A stretch of 64,000 nt of DNA from Polytrichum commune (lineage: Eukaryota; Streptophyta; Polytrichopsida; Polytrichales; Polytrichaceae), in NCBI GenBank assembly GCA_950295325.1, contig OX485806.1, positions 19,780,001 through 19,844,000 on the forward strand. The letters run 5' to 3'. The notes under the pieces are model-generated. The model was given only the letters and a program-made list of their open reading frames with translations, did not search any database and had not been told where the DNA came from. Within the stretch, counting starts at the first letter, position 1. The number at the start of each line of letters is the position of its first letter. The translations under genes were made by a program, and so were the position numbers. This document shows, piece by piece, positions 63,906 to 64,000 of the stretch.

Positions 63906-64000
63906 AATCCCATGCCTAATACAAAGGCACAACATTGGCATGTATTGGTATGTATACGAATACAATGCCTTTGTATATTGGTGTAGCTCTCTTATATGTG

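Noticed and set aside
1-64000. Search for CRISPR arrays, phage or bacterial operons, rRNA and tRNA genes
   Set aside because: Nothing seen by eye; the sequence is plainly eukaryotic with spliceosomal introns. A tRNA scan was not possible here.

Overview
The window looks like nuclear DNA from a plant or streptophyte alga. It is AT-rich and gene-poor. Its single recognisable gene is split into many small exons with GT-AG introns. It also carries many short non-autonomous DNA transposons of plant type: a Stowaway-like pair with CTCCCTCCGTCCC ends, an Emigrant/Lemi-like pogo element, and several PIF/Harbinger-like elements with TTA/TAA target duplications. I cannot name the species. The UBR box does not look like that of a typical flowering-plant PRT6, so a non-seed plant or charophyte is possible.

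Layout. 1-13.0 kb is gene-free repeat DNA: several MITEs and a 4.3 kb block with long inverted arms. About 13.5-36.2 kb, plus strand, is one large gene for a UBR-family E3 ubiquitin ligase (N-recognin type). I resolved 45 exons by reading across splice junctions. Every junction from the UBR-box exon (ending 14138) to the stop codon (36210-36212) is in phase. This gives about 1,770 residues even from the latest possible start. In order the protein has a UBR box, a long helical middle, a basic/acidic stretch, a split RING-H2, a variable linker with an internal 35-residue tandem repeat, and a cysteine-rich C-terminal cap. Only the 5' end is unresolved. Its introns carry many MITEs.

36.2-64 kb holds no gene I can recognise. 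It is a dense mosaic of MITEs, several nested or abutting: two Harbinger-like elements either side of one shared TAA at 46.19 kb, an 846 bp element with another inside it at 48.8-49.6 kb, a three-layer nest at 52.9-54.05 kb, a pogo-like element at 54.1-54.5 kb, and a 290 bp near-perfect foldback at 62.2-62.45 kb.

No rRNA, tRNA, CRISPR array, viral gene or bacterial-type operon was seen. All element calls rest on paired ends, target duplications and matches between copies inside this window; no database was consulted.
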